Of a DNA stretch of 64,000 nt, positions 35,096 to 43,982 are shown one piece after another. Numbering within the stretch: position 1 is the first letter of the stretch; each line of letters opens with the position of its first letter. The position numbers and the translations under genes were made by a program. The DNA is from 43-108 sp001915545 (GTDB lineage Bacteria; Bacteroidota; Bacteroidia; Bacteroidales; Bacteroidaceae), in NCBI GenBank assembly GCA_902491215.1, contig CABUGV010000008.1, positions 1 to 64,000 of the forward strand, given 5' to 3'. The notes below the pieces were generated by a model. That model was not told the DNA's origin and searched no databases. It saw nothing but the letters and a program-made list of their open reading frames with translations.

Positions 35096-35786
35096 TTCCG
35101 AAACGAAACTCAGCATCAAAGAGTGGGCCATCGACGACAGGCCACGCGAAAAGATGATGCTCAGAGGTGAAGAAGCATTGACAAATGCAGAACTGCTGGC
35201 AATACTAATCGGTTCAGGAAATGCCGAGAAATCAGCAGTAGAACTGATGCGCGACATCCTCAATGACTGCGGAAACAAACTTAGCAGGTTGAGTCGGATG
35301 ACAATCGAAGACCTGATGAAATATAAGGGCATAGGCGAGGCAAAAGCCATAACCATCAAGGCCGCAGCGGAAATTGGTCGACGAAGAGCGATGGAAAAGG
35401 CCTCAGAGCTTGAATGCCTGAACTCGTCCGACAAAGTATACGAGTACATGCGCCCTAGAATGCAGGATCTATACAGAGAAGAGTTCTGGATACTGCTGCT
35501 GAACAACAATTCCAGGCTGATAATGCCTAAAAGAATAAGCACAGGCGGGCTCACGGAAACATCAGTAGACCTGCGTCTGATTCTCAAAGAGGCAATTATG
35601 GCAAACGCGACAGCATTGATTGCAGTGCATAACCACCCTTCCGGATCGCTTCGTCCGAGCACAGACGACATAAGACTGACAGCCAGAATCAAAGAGGCAT
35701 GCAGGATAATGAACATACAGATGCTCGACCACATTATCGTGACCGACGGATCATATTACAGCTTTGCCGATGAAGGCAAATTATAG
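35088..35786 (+). CDS. radC: RadC-family JAB-domain protein
   Basis: This 232-residue protein has an N-terminal helix-hairpin-helix region (YKGIGEAKAITIKAAAEIGRR) and a C-terminal JAMM/MPN fold. The metal motif HNHPSGSLRPSTDD carries H181, H183 and D194. Members of this family are named RadC, but a DNA-repair role is not well supported and the function is uncertain. The start overlaps the end of the glycosyltransferase gene by 8 bases. Confidence 0.93.
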   Translation: MTDSETKLSIKEWAIDDRPREKMMLRGEEALTNAELLAILIGSGNAEKSAVELMRDILNDCGNKLSRLSRMTIEDLMKYKGIGEAKAITIKAAAEIGRRRAMEKASELECLNSSDKVYEYMRPRMQDLYREEFWILLLNNNSRLIMPKRISTGGLTETSVDLRLILKEAIMANATALIAVHNHPSGSLRPSTDDIRLTARIKEACRIMNIQMLDHIIVTDGSYYSFADEGKL

Positions 35787-35813
35787 TAGCAACATATAAA
35801 ATATATTATTGAT

Positions 35814-36128
35814 ATGGATGAGAAATTCAATATAGAACAGAAAGTGGTAGAAATGCTGAAAACAGTTTTCGACCCAGAAATACCGGTTAATGTATACGAC
35901 CTTGGACTTATATACAAGATTGATGTGACCGACGATTTCGACGTTAATATCGATATGACATTGACGGCGCCAAACTGTCCGGCAGCCGATTTCATCATTG
36001 AAGACATACACCAGAAAGTAAATTCCATCAAAGAAGTAAAATCTACAAACGTAAACATTGTCTTTGAGCCGGAATGGACAAAGGATATGATGAGCGAGGA
36101 AGCCAAACTGGACCTCGGATTCATCTGA
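35814..36128 (+). CDS. DUF59 / MIP18-family iron-sulfur assembly protein
   Basis: This 104-residue protein has the family motif VFDPEIPVNVYDLGLIYKI and the cysteine-containing MTLTAPNCPAADFI. DUF59 proteins (SufT, MIP18, PaaD-like) help mature iron-sulfur or other metal-sulfur proteins. The single Cys in the TAPNCPAAD loop is the conserved one. It lies 27 bases after radC and 52 before lpxH, so these genes may be cotranscribed. Confidence 0.9.
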   Translation: MDEKFNIEQKVVEMLKTVFDPEIPVNVYDLGLIYKIDVTDDFDVNIDMTLTAPNCPAADFIIEDIHQKVNSIKEVKSTNVNIVFEPEWTKDMMSEEAKLDLGFI

Positions 36129-36180
36129 TTCCACCAAGAATACATAAAAGACAATACAACCACACTAAAAACATATCAGG

Positions 36181-36951
36181 ATGAAAAATATATACTTCAT
36201 ATCAGATGCACATCTTGGTTCGCTGGCAATCAAGCACAGAAGAACTCAAGAACGCAGGCTTGTGAACTTCCTTGACGCCATCAAGGATAAGGCCGAAGCA
36301 ATCTACATGCTGGGAGACATGTTTGATTTCTGGTTCGAATATGCCGACGTGGTACCCAAGGGATACACAAGATTTCTGGGAAAAATAAGTGAATTGACAG
36401 ACAGAGGAGTGGAAGTACACTTCTTCCAAGGCAACCACGATCAATGGTGTGGAGATTATCTGAAGAACGAATGCGGTGTAATTCTTCATAAAGAACCTTA
36501 CACGTGCGAGATTTGCGGGAAAGAATTCTTCATAGCCCACGGTGACGGCCTGGACTATCAGGACCACAATTGGAAAACAGAATTTCTGTTTGCATGTTTC
36601 AAGAGCCGTACGCTCAAGAGACTGGCACAAATGATTCATCCTCACCTATTCATTCCTTTTGGCCTCAAATGGGCAAAACACAGCAGGATGAAGCGCGAAG
36701 ACGGTGGAGAACCTCCATATAAAGGAGAAAACGAAGAAGGACTTGTACTTTTCGCAAAAGATTATCTGAAGACCCATCCAAGCATAAACTACTTCATGTT
36801 CGGGCACAGGCATATCGAACTCGACCTAATTCTTAACAAAGACAGCCGTGTAATGCTTATGGGCGAATGGATAAGCCTATTTACATACGCAGTTTTTGAT
36901 GGCGAACACATGTTCATGGAAAACTACATAGAAGGTGAAACAAAATTATAA
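36181..36951 (+). CDS. lpxH: UDP-2,3-diacylglucosamine diphosphatase (LpxH-type)
   Basis: This 256-residue calcineurin-like phosphoesterase has D9 and H11 in ISDAHLGS, D47 in LGDMFDFWFEY, the N86-H87-D88 set in GNHDQW, HGDGLDY, and GHRHIE near the C-terminus. These are the metal ligands of LpxH, which releases UMP from UDP-diacylglucosamine to form lipid X in lipid A synthesis. The FDFWFEYADVVPKGYTRFL block fits LpxH rather than generic phosphatases. It is followed by a strong terminator. Confidence 0.92.
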   Translation: MKNIYFISDAHLGSLAIKHRRTQERRLVNFLDAIKDKAEAIYMLGDMFDFWFEYADVVPKGYTRFLGKISELTDRGVEVHFFQGNHDQWCGDYLKNECGVILHKEPYTCEICGKEFFIAHGDGLDYQDHNWKTEFLFACFKSRTLKRLAQMIHPHLFIPFGLKWAKHSRMKREDGGEPPYKGENEEGLVLFAKDYLKTHPSINYFMFGHRHIELDLILNKDSRVMLMGEWISLFTYAVFDGEHMFMENYIEGETKL

Positions 36952-36971
36952 GCAATCCTTACAAACATTAC

Positions 36972-37014
36972 AATTGGCTTCAAAAGGTACCCATATAGCC
37001 TTTTGAAGCCAATT
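36972..37014 (+). terminator. terminator after lpxH
   Basis: AATTGGCTTCAAAAGG (36972-36987) and CCTTTTGAAGCCAATT (36999-37014) form a 16-bp perfect stem, followed by TGCTTTT. Confidence 0.85.
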
Positions 37015-37059
37015 TGCTTTTACAGCATCCCTAATAATTCAAATGCAGTCTATTAGAAC

Positions 37060-37100
37060 AAAAAAAGAGCCGTAGCGGGCCTTAATGGACGCTACGGCTC
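37060..37100 (-). terminator. terminator after ackA
   Basis: GAGCCGTAGCG (37067-37077) and CGCTACGGCTC (37090-37100) form an 11-bp stem. On the minus strand seven Ts follow. Confidence 0.9.
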
Positions 37101-37144
37101 AATAATCTACACCAGTAGTTTCTGATGCGTAAATTGATGAATTA

Positions 37145-38347
37145 TTATTTCCCGTTTACAATGTTGAATGTGTCGGTTGCAATCATCAATTCTTCGTCTG
37201 TAGGTATTACGCAAACCTTAACCTTTGAATCATCTGTTGAGATTATAGCTTCTGTTGCACGGCAAGACTTGTTCTTGTCTGCATCAACCTTAATACCCAT
37301 GAATTCAAGACCAGCAGTTGCTCCTTCACGTACTTCCCACTGATTTTCTCCAGCACCTCCAGTGAAAAGAACAACATCTACACCACCCATTGCAGCAGCG
37401 TAAGAACCGATGTATTTCTTTATTCTGTAAACATACATGTCCTTTGCAATACGTGCTCTCATATCGCCTTTCTCAACACCTGCAAGAATGTCTCTGAGGT
37501 CATTTGATATACCAGAAACTCCAGCAAGTCCAGACTTCTTGTTGAGGAGGTCGCTGATGCCCTTGTAGTCAAGACCTGTCTTTTCCATTATGAAAGTTAC
37601 AGCACCGGCATCAATATCTCCGGAACGTGTTCCCATAACGAGTCCTTCAAGCGGTGTGAGTCCCATTGATGTATCAACACACTTGCCGTCTTTTATAGCG
37701 GCAATTGATGCACCGTTTCCGATGTGGCATGTAATTATCTTTGTTCCTTCAGGTTTAATGCCAAGATATTCGCATACACGCTGTGACACATATCTGTGAC
37801 TTGTTCCATGGAATCCGTATCTGCGGACACCGTATTTTTCATAAAGATCGTACGGAACAGCATACATATATGCATAATCAGGCATTGTCTGATGGAAAGC
37901 AGTATCAAACACTCCAACCTGAGGAACTTCAGGAAGAAGTTCCTTGATAGCATTGATACCTTTTTCGTTTGCAGGATTGTGCAGAGGAGCCAGGTCATTG
38001 CATGCATCAAAATCTCTCATCACAGCATCAGTAATAAGAACGCTCTTGTTGAACTTCTCACCACCGTGCACCATACGGTGACCAACCGCATTGATTTCGT
38101 GAAGGTCCTTAATTACAGCGTTATCACCATCTGTAAGAGTGTGCAATATGAACTGTACGCCTTTTGTATGTTCAGGTATCGGTTCGCTTATCTGAACCTT
38201 ATGTCCATCAGCGAACTTGATTTTAAGGAAAGAGTCTGGCAAGCCTATTTTCTCGATTCCGCCAGAAACGATGACAGACTTGTCATCCATGTTGTAGAGA
38301 GCATATTTGATTGACGAGCTCCCGCAATTCAATACAAGAATCTTCAT
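37145..38347 (-). CDS. ackA: acetate kinase
   Basis: This 400-residue ASKHA-fold enzyme makes ATP and acetate from acetyl phosphate. Signatures: MKILVLNCGSSSIKYAL, GHRMVHGGEKF, VFDTAFHQTMPDYAYMYAVP, RYGFHGTSHRYVS, HIGNGASIAAIKDG, DTSMGLTPLEGLVMGTRSGD and LFTGGAGENQWEVRE. It lies downstream of pta on the same strand, with a terminator-like hairpin between them. It yields ATP in the mixed-acid fermentation expected of this anaerobe. Confidence 0.97.
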   Translation of the reverse strand: MKILVLNCGSSSIKYALYNMDDKSVIVSGGIEKIGLPDSFLKIKFADGHKVQISEPIPEHTKGVQFILHTLTDGDNAVIKDLHEINAVGHRMVHGGEKFNKSVLITDAVMRDFDACNDLAPLHNPANEKGINAIKELLPEVPQVGVFDTAFHQTMPDYAYMYAVPYDLYEKYGVRRYGFHGTSHRYVSQRVCEYLGIKPEGTKIITCHIGNGASIAAIKDGKCVDTSMGLTPLEGLVMGTRSGDIDAGAVTFIMEKTGLDYKGISDLLNKKSGLAGVSGISNDLRDILAGVEKGDMRARIAKDMYVYRIKKYIGSYAAAMGGVDVVLFTGGAGENQWEVREGATAGLEFMGIKVDADKNKSCRATEAIISTDDSKVKVCVIPTDEELMIATDTFNIVNGK

Positions 38348-38389
38348 ATCGTTTTTATATTTATTATTGTTGTATTCCTATTTATACGG

Positions 38390-38455
38390 CAAAAAACCGG
38401 CAGATCAGTCCTTCAGCATTTCTTTTGGAATATGCAAATGATCAATCTGCCGGTT
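38390..38455 (-). terminator. hairpin with T-tract between pta and ackA
   Basis: AACCGGCAGAT (38395-38405) and ATCTGCCGGTT (38445-38455) form an 11-bp stem enclosing 39 bases. On the minus strand it is followed by TTTTTTG. It would separate or attenuate ackA relative to pta. Confidence 0.75.
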
Positions 38456-38503
38456 AAATATCATATATACGAATAAAAATATAGTGTCCAATTTAGTTGT
38501 CTA

Positions 38504-39517
38504 TCAGTTTTTCTTTGCTGCTATTGCCTGGTTGGCAGTTACTGCTATCATCTTGTATACATCATCAACAGAGCAACCGCGGCTGAGATCGTTTACAGGA
38601 CGTGCAATACCCTGAAGGATAGGTCCGATGGCTTCAGCATGTCCAAGTCTCTGAACAAGCTTGTAAGATATATTGCCCACTTCCAGATTAGGGAATACAA
38701 GCACGTTTGCCTTTCCTGCTATTTCTGAACCTGGAGCCTTGCTTGCACCTACAGAAGGAACAAGTGCAGCATCAGCCTGAAGTTCTCCGTCAACTTTAAG
38801 TTCCGGATCAAGTTCCTTTGCAACCTTCACAGCCTCAACAACCTTGTCGACAACCTCATGCTTTGCACTACCCTTAGTTGAGAAGCTGAGCATTGCTACA
38901 CGTGGAGATTCAAAACCGGCTACAGCCTTTGCTGTTCCTGCAGTGCATACTGCAATCTGTCCGAGCTGAGCAGCATCTGGAACTGGAGTAACAGCAACAT
39001 CACCAACTACGAGAACACCGTTTTCGCCGTACTCAGGAGCCTGAGTGAAAAGTATCATACCTCCAGATACACAAGTTATGCCAGGAGCTGTCTTTATTAT
39101 CTGAAGAGCAGGGCGAAGCACATTGCCTGTAGTATTGCGTGCACCGGCCAACTGTCCGTCAGCATCGCCGTTCTTAATTATGAGACATCCAAGATACAGA
39201 GGGTCAAGTACTTTCTGACGCGCCTCTTCGATAGTCATTCCTTTTTTCTTGCGGAGCTCAAACAGAAGCTGTGCATATTCTTCTTTCTTGTCGTGATTTT
39301 CAGGATCGATGATCACGGCCTTGTCGATATTTTTCAGATTAAGCTTTTCTGCAAGAGCCTTTATTTCACCCGGATTGCCGATAATGATAAGATCTGCAAT
39401 TCCATCTGCAAGGGCACGATCGGCCGCAGTAAGTGTGCGTTCCTCAGTACCTTCAGGCAACACGATACGCTGTTTGTCAGCTTTGGCGCGTTCAATAATA
39501 CCTTCTATAATGTCCAT
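38504..39517 (-). CDS. pta: phosphate acetyltransferase
   Basis: This 337-residue enzyme converts acetyl-CoA and phosphate to acetyl phosphate, feeding AckA. The substrate-binding blocks GARNTTGNVLRPALQIIKT and LMLSFSTKGSAKH-like (here VAMLSFSTKGSAKHE) are present, with KANVLVFPNLEVGNISYKLVQRLG near the C-terminus. It is the short, single-domain form, without the DRTGG regulatory domain of the enteric enzyme. A TAACTTTG -7 box lies at 39566-39559 upstream. Confidence 0.96.
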   Translation of the reverse strand: MDIIEGIIERAKADKQRIVLPEGTEERTLTAADRALADGIADLIIIGNPGEIKALAEKLNLKNIDKAVIIDPENHDKKEEYAQLLFELRKKKGMTIEEARQKVLDPLYLGCLIIKNGDADGQLAGARNTTGNVLRPALQIIKTAPGITCVSGGMILFTQAPEYGENGVLVVGDVAVTPVPDAAQLGQIAVCTAGTAKAVAGFESPRVAMLSFSTKGSAKHEVVDKVVEAVKVAKELDPELKVDGELQADAALVPSVGASKAPGSEIAGKANVLVFPNLEVGNISYKLVQRLGHAEAIGPILQGIARPVNDLSRGCSVDDVYKMIAVTANQAIAAKKN

Positions 39518-39558
39518 ATATTTAATATATTTAAATAAACTGAATTTCTATGCAAAGG

Positions 39559-39566
39559 CAAAGTTA
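39559..39566 (-). promoter_or_regulatory. -7 box of pta
   Basis: On the minus strand TAACTTTG (39566-39559) matches TAnnTTTG and lies 41 bases before the pta ATG. The -33 element is not clear. Confidence 0.5.
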
Positions 39567-39631
39567 CCACAAGTATTTTGAAATAAGAAGAAAAAGATAC
39601 TTATTCAGCCAAACTTTCTTTCCATTCCTTT

Positions 39632-40399
39632 TCAGCTGATGGCATCCACAAGATATTTTTCAAGCTGTTCTGGTGAGAGTCTCAGATGGAATTCGCCTTT
39701 TTGGGCTACAGATATGCCTCCGGTCTCTTCCGACACAATAACGGCTACCGCATCGCTTTCCTGTGTTATGCCTAGTGCGGCACGATGTCTCAGTCCCAAC
39801 TCTTTGGGTATATTCTGACTATGCGATACCGGCAGTATACATCCAGCCGCCGCAATTCTGTTGTTTCTGATAAGCATGGCACCATCATGAAGCGGACTGT
39901 TCTTGAAAAAGATGTTCTCTATCAGAAGCTGATTGATGTTGGCATCAATCGTTTCACCGGAACGTACAATGTCGAGCAACGACATAGACCTCTCTATAAC
40001 GATGAGAGCACCAACTTTGTTTTTGCTCATGTTCATACATGCCATTACGATAGGCATAACCTCTTTATCGTTCTCGCTGTCCTTACTGTCCTTAAAAAAC
40101 ATGCGGGCAATCACATTCAATCGTCTATGAGATCCCAAAGTGAGAAAAAAACGCCGGATATCCTCCTGAAACAGAATTATCATTGCCAGAACTCCGACAC
40201 TGACCAATTTGTCGAAAATTGATCCCATAAGACGCATCTCCAGCATCTGCGACACAACGATCCACAGACCGGCAAAAACAAGTATGCCGTAGAATACATT
40301 GAGTGAACCGGAGTCCCTCATCAGTTTATATACGTAATACAACAGGACTGCGACACTCAAAATGTCTATAATATCCTTTATTCCAAATTCAAATGGCAT
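39632..40399 (-). CDS. cdaA: diadenylate cyclase CdaA
   Basis: This 255-residue protein has three N-terminal spans (about residues 10-27, 34-52, 58-78) and a DAC domain with DGA (172-174) and RHR (204-206) motifs. It makes c-di-AMP at the membrane, a regulator of potassium and osmotic balance. It lies 37 bases after folP, a pairing frequent in Bacteroidota. No CdaR-type regulator is adjacent. Confidence 0.95.
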   Translation of the reverse strand: MPFEFGIKDIIDILSVAVLLYYVYKLMRDSGSLNVFYGILVFAGLWIVVSQMLEMRLMGSIFDKLVSVGVLAMIILFQEDIRRFFLTLGSHRRLNVIARMFFKDSKDSENDKEVMPIVMACMNMSKNKVGALIVIERSMSLLDIVRSGETIDANINQLLIENIFFKNSPLHDGAMLIRNNRIAAAGCILPVSHSQNIPKELGLRHRAALGITQESDAVAVIVSEETGGISVAQKGEFHLRLSPEQLEKYLVDAIS

Positions 40400-40436
40400 G
40401 CTGTACTTTTTTTGAAAATAAAATTGCAGATGTGTA

Positions 40437-41285
40437 CTAAGACTTCTTCATTGCTTCAACAATCTTGACACATTCCACACACTCCTTTACATCGTGCACC
40501 CTGAGAATAGATGTCCCTTTCATAAGCGCGATGGTATTTAGTATGCTGGTTCCGTTGAGAGCATCGTCTGCAGAAGTCGACAAAAGCCTGTAGATCATGC
40601 TTTTTCTCGATATGCCTACAAGAATAGGCAACTCCAGAACGTTCAACTTCTCAAGATTGTTCATCAACTCATAATTATGTTCCAATGTCTTGCCGAAACC
40701 GAAGCCTGGATCTACGATAATATCTTTCTGTCCCATGTCGTGCATCCTCTGTATACGATCAGCAAAATACATGAGCATATCTTTCATCAAGTTGCCATAA
40801 GTCGGTGCATCCTGCATGTTTTGAGGAGTTCCGCGCATGTGCATCATTATATAAGGAACACCAAGCGATGCTACAGTTCTGAACATTTCCGGATCAAGCT
40901 CTCCAGCAGATATGTCGTTGATTATCGCCACGCCGAATTCTTCAACACACATGCGGGCGACATCAGCCCTGAACGTGTCTACAGAAACAACTGCATCCGG
41001 ATCAATTCTGCGTATGATAGACAATCCACGTCGAAGCCTGCGCATCTCTTCCTCTTCGGGCACATCCGCAGCACCAGGACGAGAAGAGTAAGCCCCAATA
41101 TCTATTATCGATGCACCTTCATCAAGAATCTGCGCAGTACGCGCCGCAATCTCGTCGTCTGAAACCATACGGCTTGCACCATAGAAAGAATCAGGTGTCA
41201 CATTAAGAATTCCCATCACCTTGGGCTCAGACAGGTCCATCAATTTTCCGCCGATGTTTATGCTGTAGTCGTGCAAGTTTTCCAT
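40437..41285 (-). CDS. folP: dihydropteroate synthase
   Basis: This TIM-barrel enzyme condenses DHPP with pABA for folate synthesis. The frame opens at 41336, but MENLHDYSINIGGKLMDLS begins at 41285 and gives a normal 282 residues. Motifs: VMGILNVTPDSFYGAS, IIDIGAYSSRPGA, VSVDTFRADVA, INDISAG, YIMMHMRGTPQNM, DPGFGFGKTLEHN, VGISRKSMI. It precedes cdaA on the same strand. A TACTTTTG -7 box is seen at 41341-41334. Confidence 0.95.
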   Translation of the reverse strand: MENLHDYSINIGGKLMDLSEPKVMGILNVTPDSFYGASRMVSDDEIAARTAQILDEGASIIDIGAYSSRPGAADVPEEEEMRRLRRGLSIIRRIDPDAVVSVDTFRADVARMCVEEFGVAIINDISAGELDPEMFRTVASLGVPYIMMHMRGTPQNMQDAPTYGNLMKDMLMYFADRIQRMHDMGQKDIIVDPGFGFGKTLEHNYELMNNLEKLNVLELPILVGISRKSMIYRLLSTSADDALNGTSILNTIALMKGTSILRVHDVKECVECVKIVEAMKKS

Positions 41286-41333
41286 TGTCAAATCATGGTT
41301 ATCGTCAAAGCGGCCCATTCCGCTGTGTACGTG

Positions 41334-41341
41334 CAAAAGTA
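41334..41341 (-). promoter_or_regulatory. -7 box of folP-cdaA
   Basis: TACTTTTG on the minus strand (41341-41334) matches TAnnTTTG, 49 bases before folP. It faces away from the murF promoter. Confidence 0.5.
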
Positions 41342-41384
41342 GTTACAAATATTGACTTTGAGAACATGTTTGATGTTTTTCTCT

Positions 41385-41392
41385 TAACTTTG
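41385..41392 (+). promoter_or_regulatory. -7 box of murF
   Basis: TAACTTTG (41385-41392) matches TAnnTTTG, 45 bases before the murF ATG. Confidence 0.5.
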
Positions 41393-41436
41393 CACGTCAA
41401 AAAGCAAAACAGAAGTTCATAAACATATATACAGAT

Positions 41437-42741
41437 ATGGATATTAAGGAATTGTATAAAATATTTCTGCAGAATCCGGTCATCACAACCGACAGCAGAA
41501 ACTGTCCGAAGGATTCTATATTTTTTGCATTGAAAGGAGATACTTTTGACGGAAACAAATTTGCCTCCAAGGCCATAGAGTCCGGATGCAAATATGCTGT
41601 TGTAGACAGTCCCGACGTGGAACAAGGCAACGGTATTATAAAGGTTGACGATACTTTGGCAACCTTGCAGAAACTGGCCAATCTTCACAGACGTACCCTC
41701 AAGACAAAAGTTATTGCAATTACCGGCACAAACGGCAAGACAACAACAAAAGAGCTCATCGCTTCAGTACTCTCCAGAAAATACAATGTTCTTTATACAC
41801 AAGGCAATTTCAACAACCATATAGGCGTACCGTTGACACTGCTGCGTCTGCGCAAGGAACACGAAATTGCAGTAATCGAAATGGGAGCAAATCACCCCGG
41901 CGAAATTAAAACGTTGGTGAACATTGCTGACCCAGACTACGGAATAATCACCAATGTCGGCAAGGCGCATCTTCTCGGCTTCGGTTCGTTCGAGGGAGTT
42001 GTAAGAACAAAAGGCGAGCTCTACGATTATCTGCGCCAGAAAGGCAACTGCACAATATTCATTAACAACGACAACCCGCACCTGCTTGCCATTTCGCGCA
42101 ATCTGAACGCAGTGGCATACGGACAGGCAGACGACAACGCATTGGCCGTAAACGGTGCGTTGACCGAAAATCCGACACCATACATGTCATTCAGATGGAA
42201 ACGCCATGGACACGAATGGAACGATGTGCAGACACATCTCATCGGAGCATACAATCTCGACAATGCTCTCGCGGCAGTAACCATCGGAACATACTTCGGC
42301 GTCAAGGATGAAGATGCAACAAAGGCTATAGAAGAATATGTGCCGTCAAACAACCGCTCGCAGCTGAAAGAAACAGCCAGCAACATTCTGATAATCGACA
42401 CGTACAACGCCAACCCTACAAGTATGGGGGCTTCATTGAACAATTTCAAGAACATGAAGGCAGAACACAAAATGTGCATACTTGGAGACATGAAGGAACT
42501 GGGCGAATACGGTAAGGCCGAACATCAGAAAGTTGTAGATACACTTCAGGAATGCGGAGTTGAAACAGTATGGCTGGTTGGAAATATGTTCAAAGAAACA
42601 AAACATCCTGACAATTTCAGAACGTTCGACAACGTAGAAGAAGTAAAGGATGCCATAAAGGCTCAAAGTCCAAAAGACATGACCATACTCATTAAAGGCT
42701 CCAACAGCACAAAGCTCTACGAACTCCCGGAACTGCTCTAA
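41437..42741 (+). CDS. murF: UDP-MurNAc-tripeptide--D-alanyl-D-alanine ligase
   Basis: This 434-residue Mur ligase adds D-Ala-D-Ala to the peptidoglycan precursor. The N-terminal uridine-binding region has ITTDSRNCPKDSIFFALKG. The ATP P-loop GTNGKTTT is at 97-104. The central domain has EMGANHPGEIK and INNDNPHL. The C-terminal domain has DTYNANPTSMGASLNNF. It is followed at a distance by a MaoC-like gene with its own promoter. Confidence 0.96.
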   Translation: MDIKELYKIFLQNPVITTDSRNCPKDSIFFALKGDTFDGNKFASKAIESGCKYAVVDSPDVEQGNGIIKVDDTLATLQKLANLHRRTLKTKVIAITGTNGKTTTKELIASVLSRKYNVLYTQGNFNNHIGVPLTLLRLRKEHEIAVIEMGANHPGEIKTLVNIADPDYGIITNVGKAHLLGFGSFEGVVRTKGELYDYLRQKGNCTIFINNDNPHLLAISRNLNAVAYGQADDNALAVNGALTENPTPYMSFRWKRHGHEWNDVQTHLIGAYNLDNALAAVTIGTYFGVKDEDATKAIEEYVPSNNRSQLKETASNILIIDTYNANPTSMGASLNNFKNMKAEHKMCILGDMKELGEYGKAEHQKVVDTLQECGVETVWLVGNMFKETKHPDNFRTFDNVEEVKDAIKAQSPKDMTILIKGSNSTKLYELPELL

Positions 42742-42799
42742 AGCATTATGCAATTGTACTTTTAGGATGTTGTTAAGGCCAAAATGGTAACAGCCTTAC

Positions 42800-42829
42800 T
42801 TGCCGCATCGGAAAAATTACCTATATTTG
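42800..42829 (+). promoter_or_regulatory. promoter of the MaoC-like gene
   Basis: TTG (42800-42802), a 19-base spacer and TATATTTG (42822-42829) match the consensus well. Confidence 0.75.
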
Positions 42830-42875
42830 CTTTTGCATACCGAAACATTATAAAAATAGCAGAAGGAAAAACAAC

Positions 42876-43343
42876 ATGGAAAAGCTGATCATCAATTCCT
42901 ATGAAGAGTTCGAGGCACACCTCGGACAAGAGCTTGGCACATCTGAGTGGGTTACAGTTGACCAAGACAGAATAAACAAATTTGCCGACGCTACACTGGA
43001 CGACCAGTGGATACATGTCGATGTGGAAAGAGCAAAGGCTGAAAGCCCTTACAAATCAACCATAGCACATGGATACCTCACACTGTCGCTCTTGCCACAC
43101 ATGTGGAATCAGATCATACAGGTGAACAATCTGAAGATGATGGTGAATTATGGTATGGACAAGATGAAGTTCGGACAACCGGTAATAACAGGAAACAGTG
43201 TAAGACTTGTAACTACCCTTCAGTCCATAACAAATCTGAGAGGAACATGCAAGGCTGAAATAAAATTCAGAATTGAAATCAAGGAAACAGGCAAAAAGGC
43301 TCTTGAAGGCATTGCAACATTCCTTTATTATTTCAACGACTGA
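42876..43343 (+). CDS. MaoC-family enoyl-CoA hydratase-like protein
   Basis: This 155-residue hot-dog-fold protein resembles (R)-specific enoyl-CoA hydratases of the MaoC family. The catalytic segment is FADATLDDQWIHVDVERAK (Asp and His of the D-x5-H motif), followed by STIAHGYLTLSLLPHM. Single-domain members act on short or medium acyl-CoA or on related acyl thioesters. There is no pathway partner beside it, so the substrate is open. It ends at a strong terminator. Confidence 0.87.
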   Translation: MEKLIINSYEEFEAHLGQELGTSEWVTVDQDRINKFADATLDDQWIHVDVERAKAESPYKSTIAHGYLTLSLLPHMWNQIIQVNNLKMMVNYGMDKMKFGQPVITGNSVRLVTTLQSITNLRGTCKAEIKFRIEIKETGKKALEGIATFLYYFND

Positions 43344-43424
43344 TGCATGTACAGCTCGAAAAGAACTGCACAGACCTTAGATCAGGACAACAGAAGGCCT
43401 CAAGAATCAGGCCTTTAGATACAG

Positions 43425-43470
43425 CATGACTGCACGGTGAAACATACAAACACCGGCAGTCATGTTTTTT
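43425..43470 (+). terminator. terminator after the MaoC-like gene
   Basis: CATGACTGC (43425-43433) pairs with GCAGTCATG (43456-43464). An inner CGGTG/CACCG extension sits beyond a bulged A, and six Ts follow. Confidence 0.93.
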
Positions 43471-43586
43471 GTGCCGGTTATATTACTGTTGATTGTGTGT
43501 AATTACCACCTTTGGGGATAATAATATATAAATTGACAAGGGGATATATAAAACACTGCTGAGGATGTATTCCAAAGCTTAAACTG

Positions 43587-43672
43587 TGAGCGCCCGCAGC
43601 AAATATCGCGAGCGCGTACAAATTTCTTTACGAGCCCTCGCAATCAATCTGATATAGGCTCGCATTTCATTC
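43587..43672. repeat. GC-rich palindromic intergenic repeat, copy 3
   Basis: GAGCGCCCGC, CGCGAGCGCG (43607-43616) and CGAGCCCTCG (43631-43640) lie in this gene-free stretch. The last is the reverse complement of the decamer CGAGGGCTCG at 4475-4484. Between the terminator at 43470 and the recombinase at 43983 nothing else is recognised, except the short inverted repeat ACTTG/CAAGT near 43835-43855. Confidence 0.5.
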
Positions 43673-43982
43673 TGCTCTGCAGAGAAATGCCAAATACACC
43701 TTACAGCGACGAAGAATTTTCGCCGTGAAGAACACTTTTGACAAATAAAAGTCACAAAAAACACGTCACATCTTTCATGCCATATATTTTTTGACAATAT
43801 TTACGCATGTAAAAAGTGTATCCAACTATTTATTGTGACTTGCATAAAGTCAAGTGAGGGGGAATTTTATAAACAACAACCGGGGTGCAACTGCGAAACA
43901 GAATTTGGCTAACAAATATATATTGATACAGACAAAGGCATACAGTCGCTTTGTCTGCCTGTACGTAGTGTATACCCTATAA

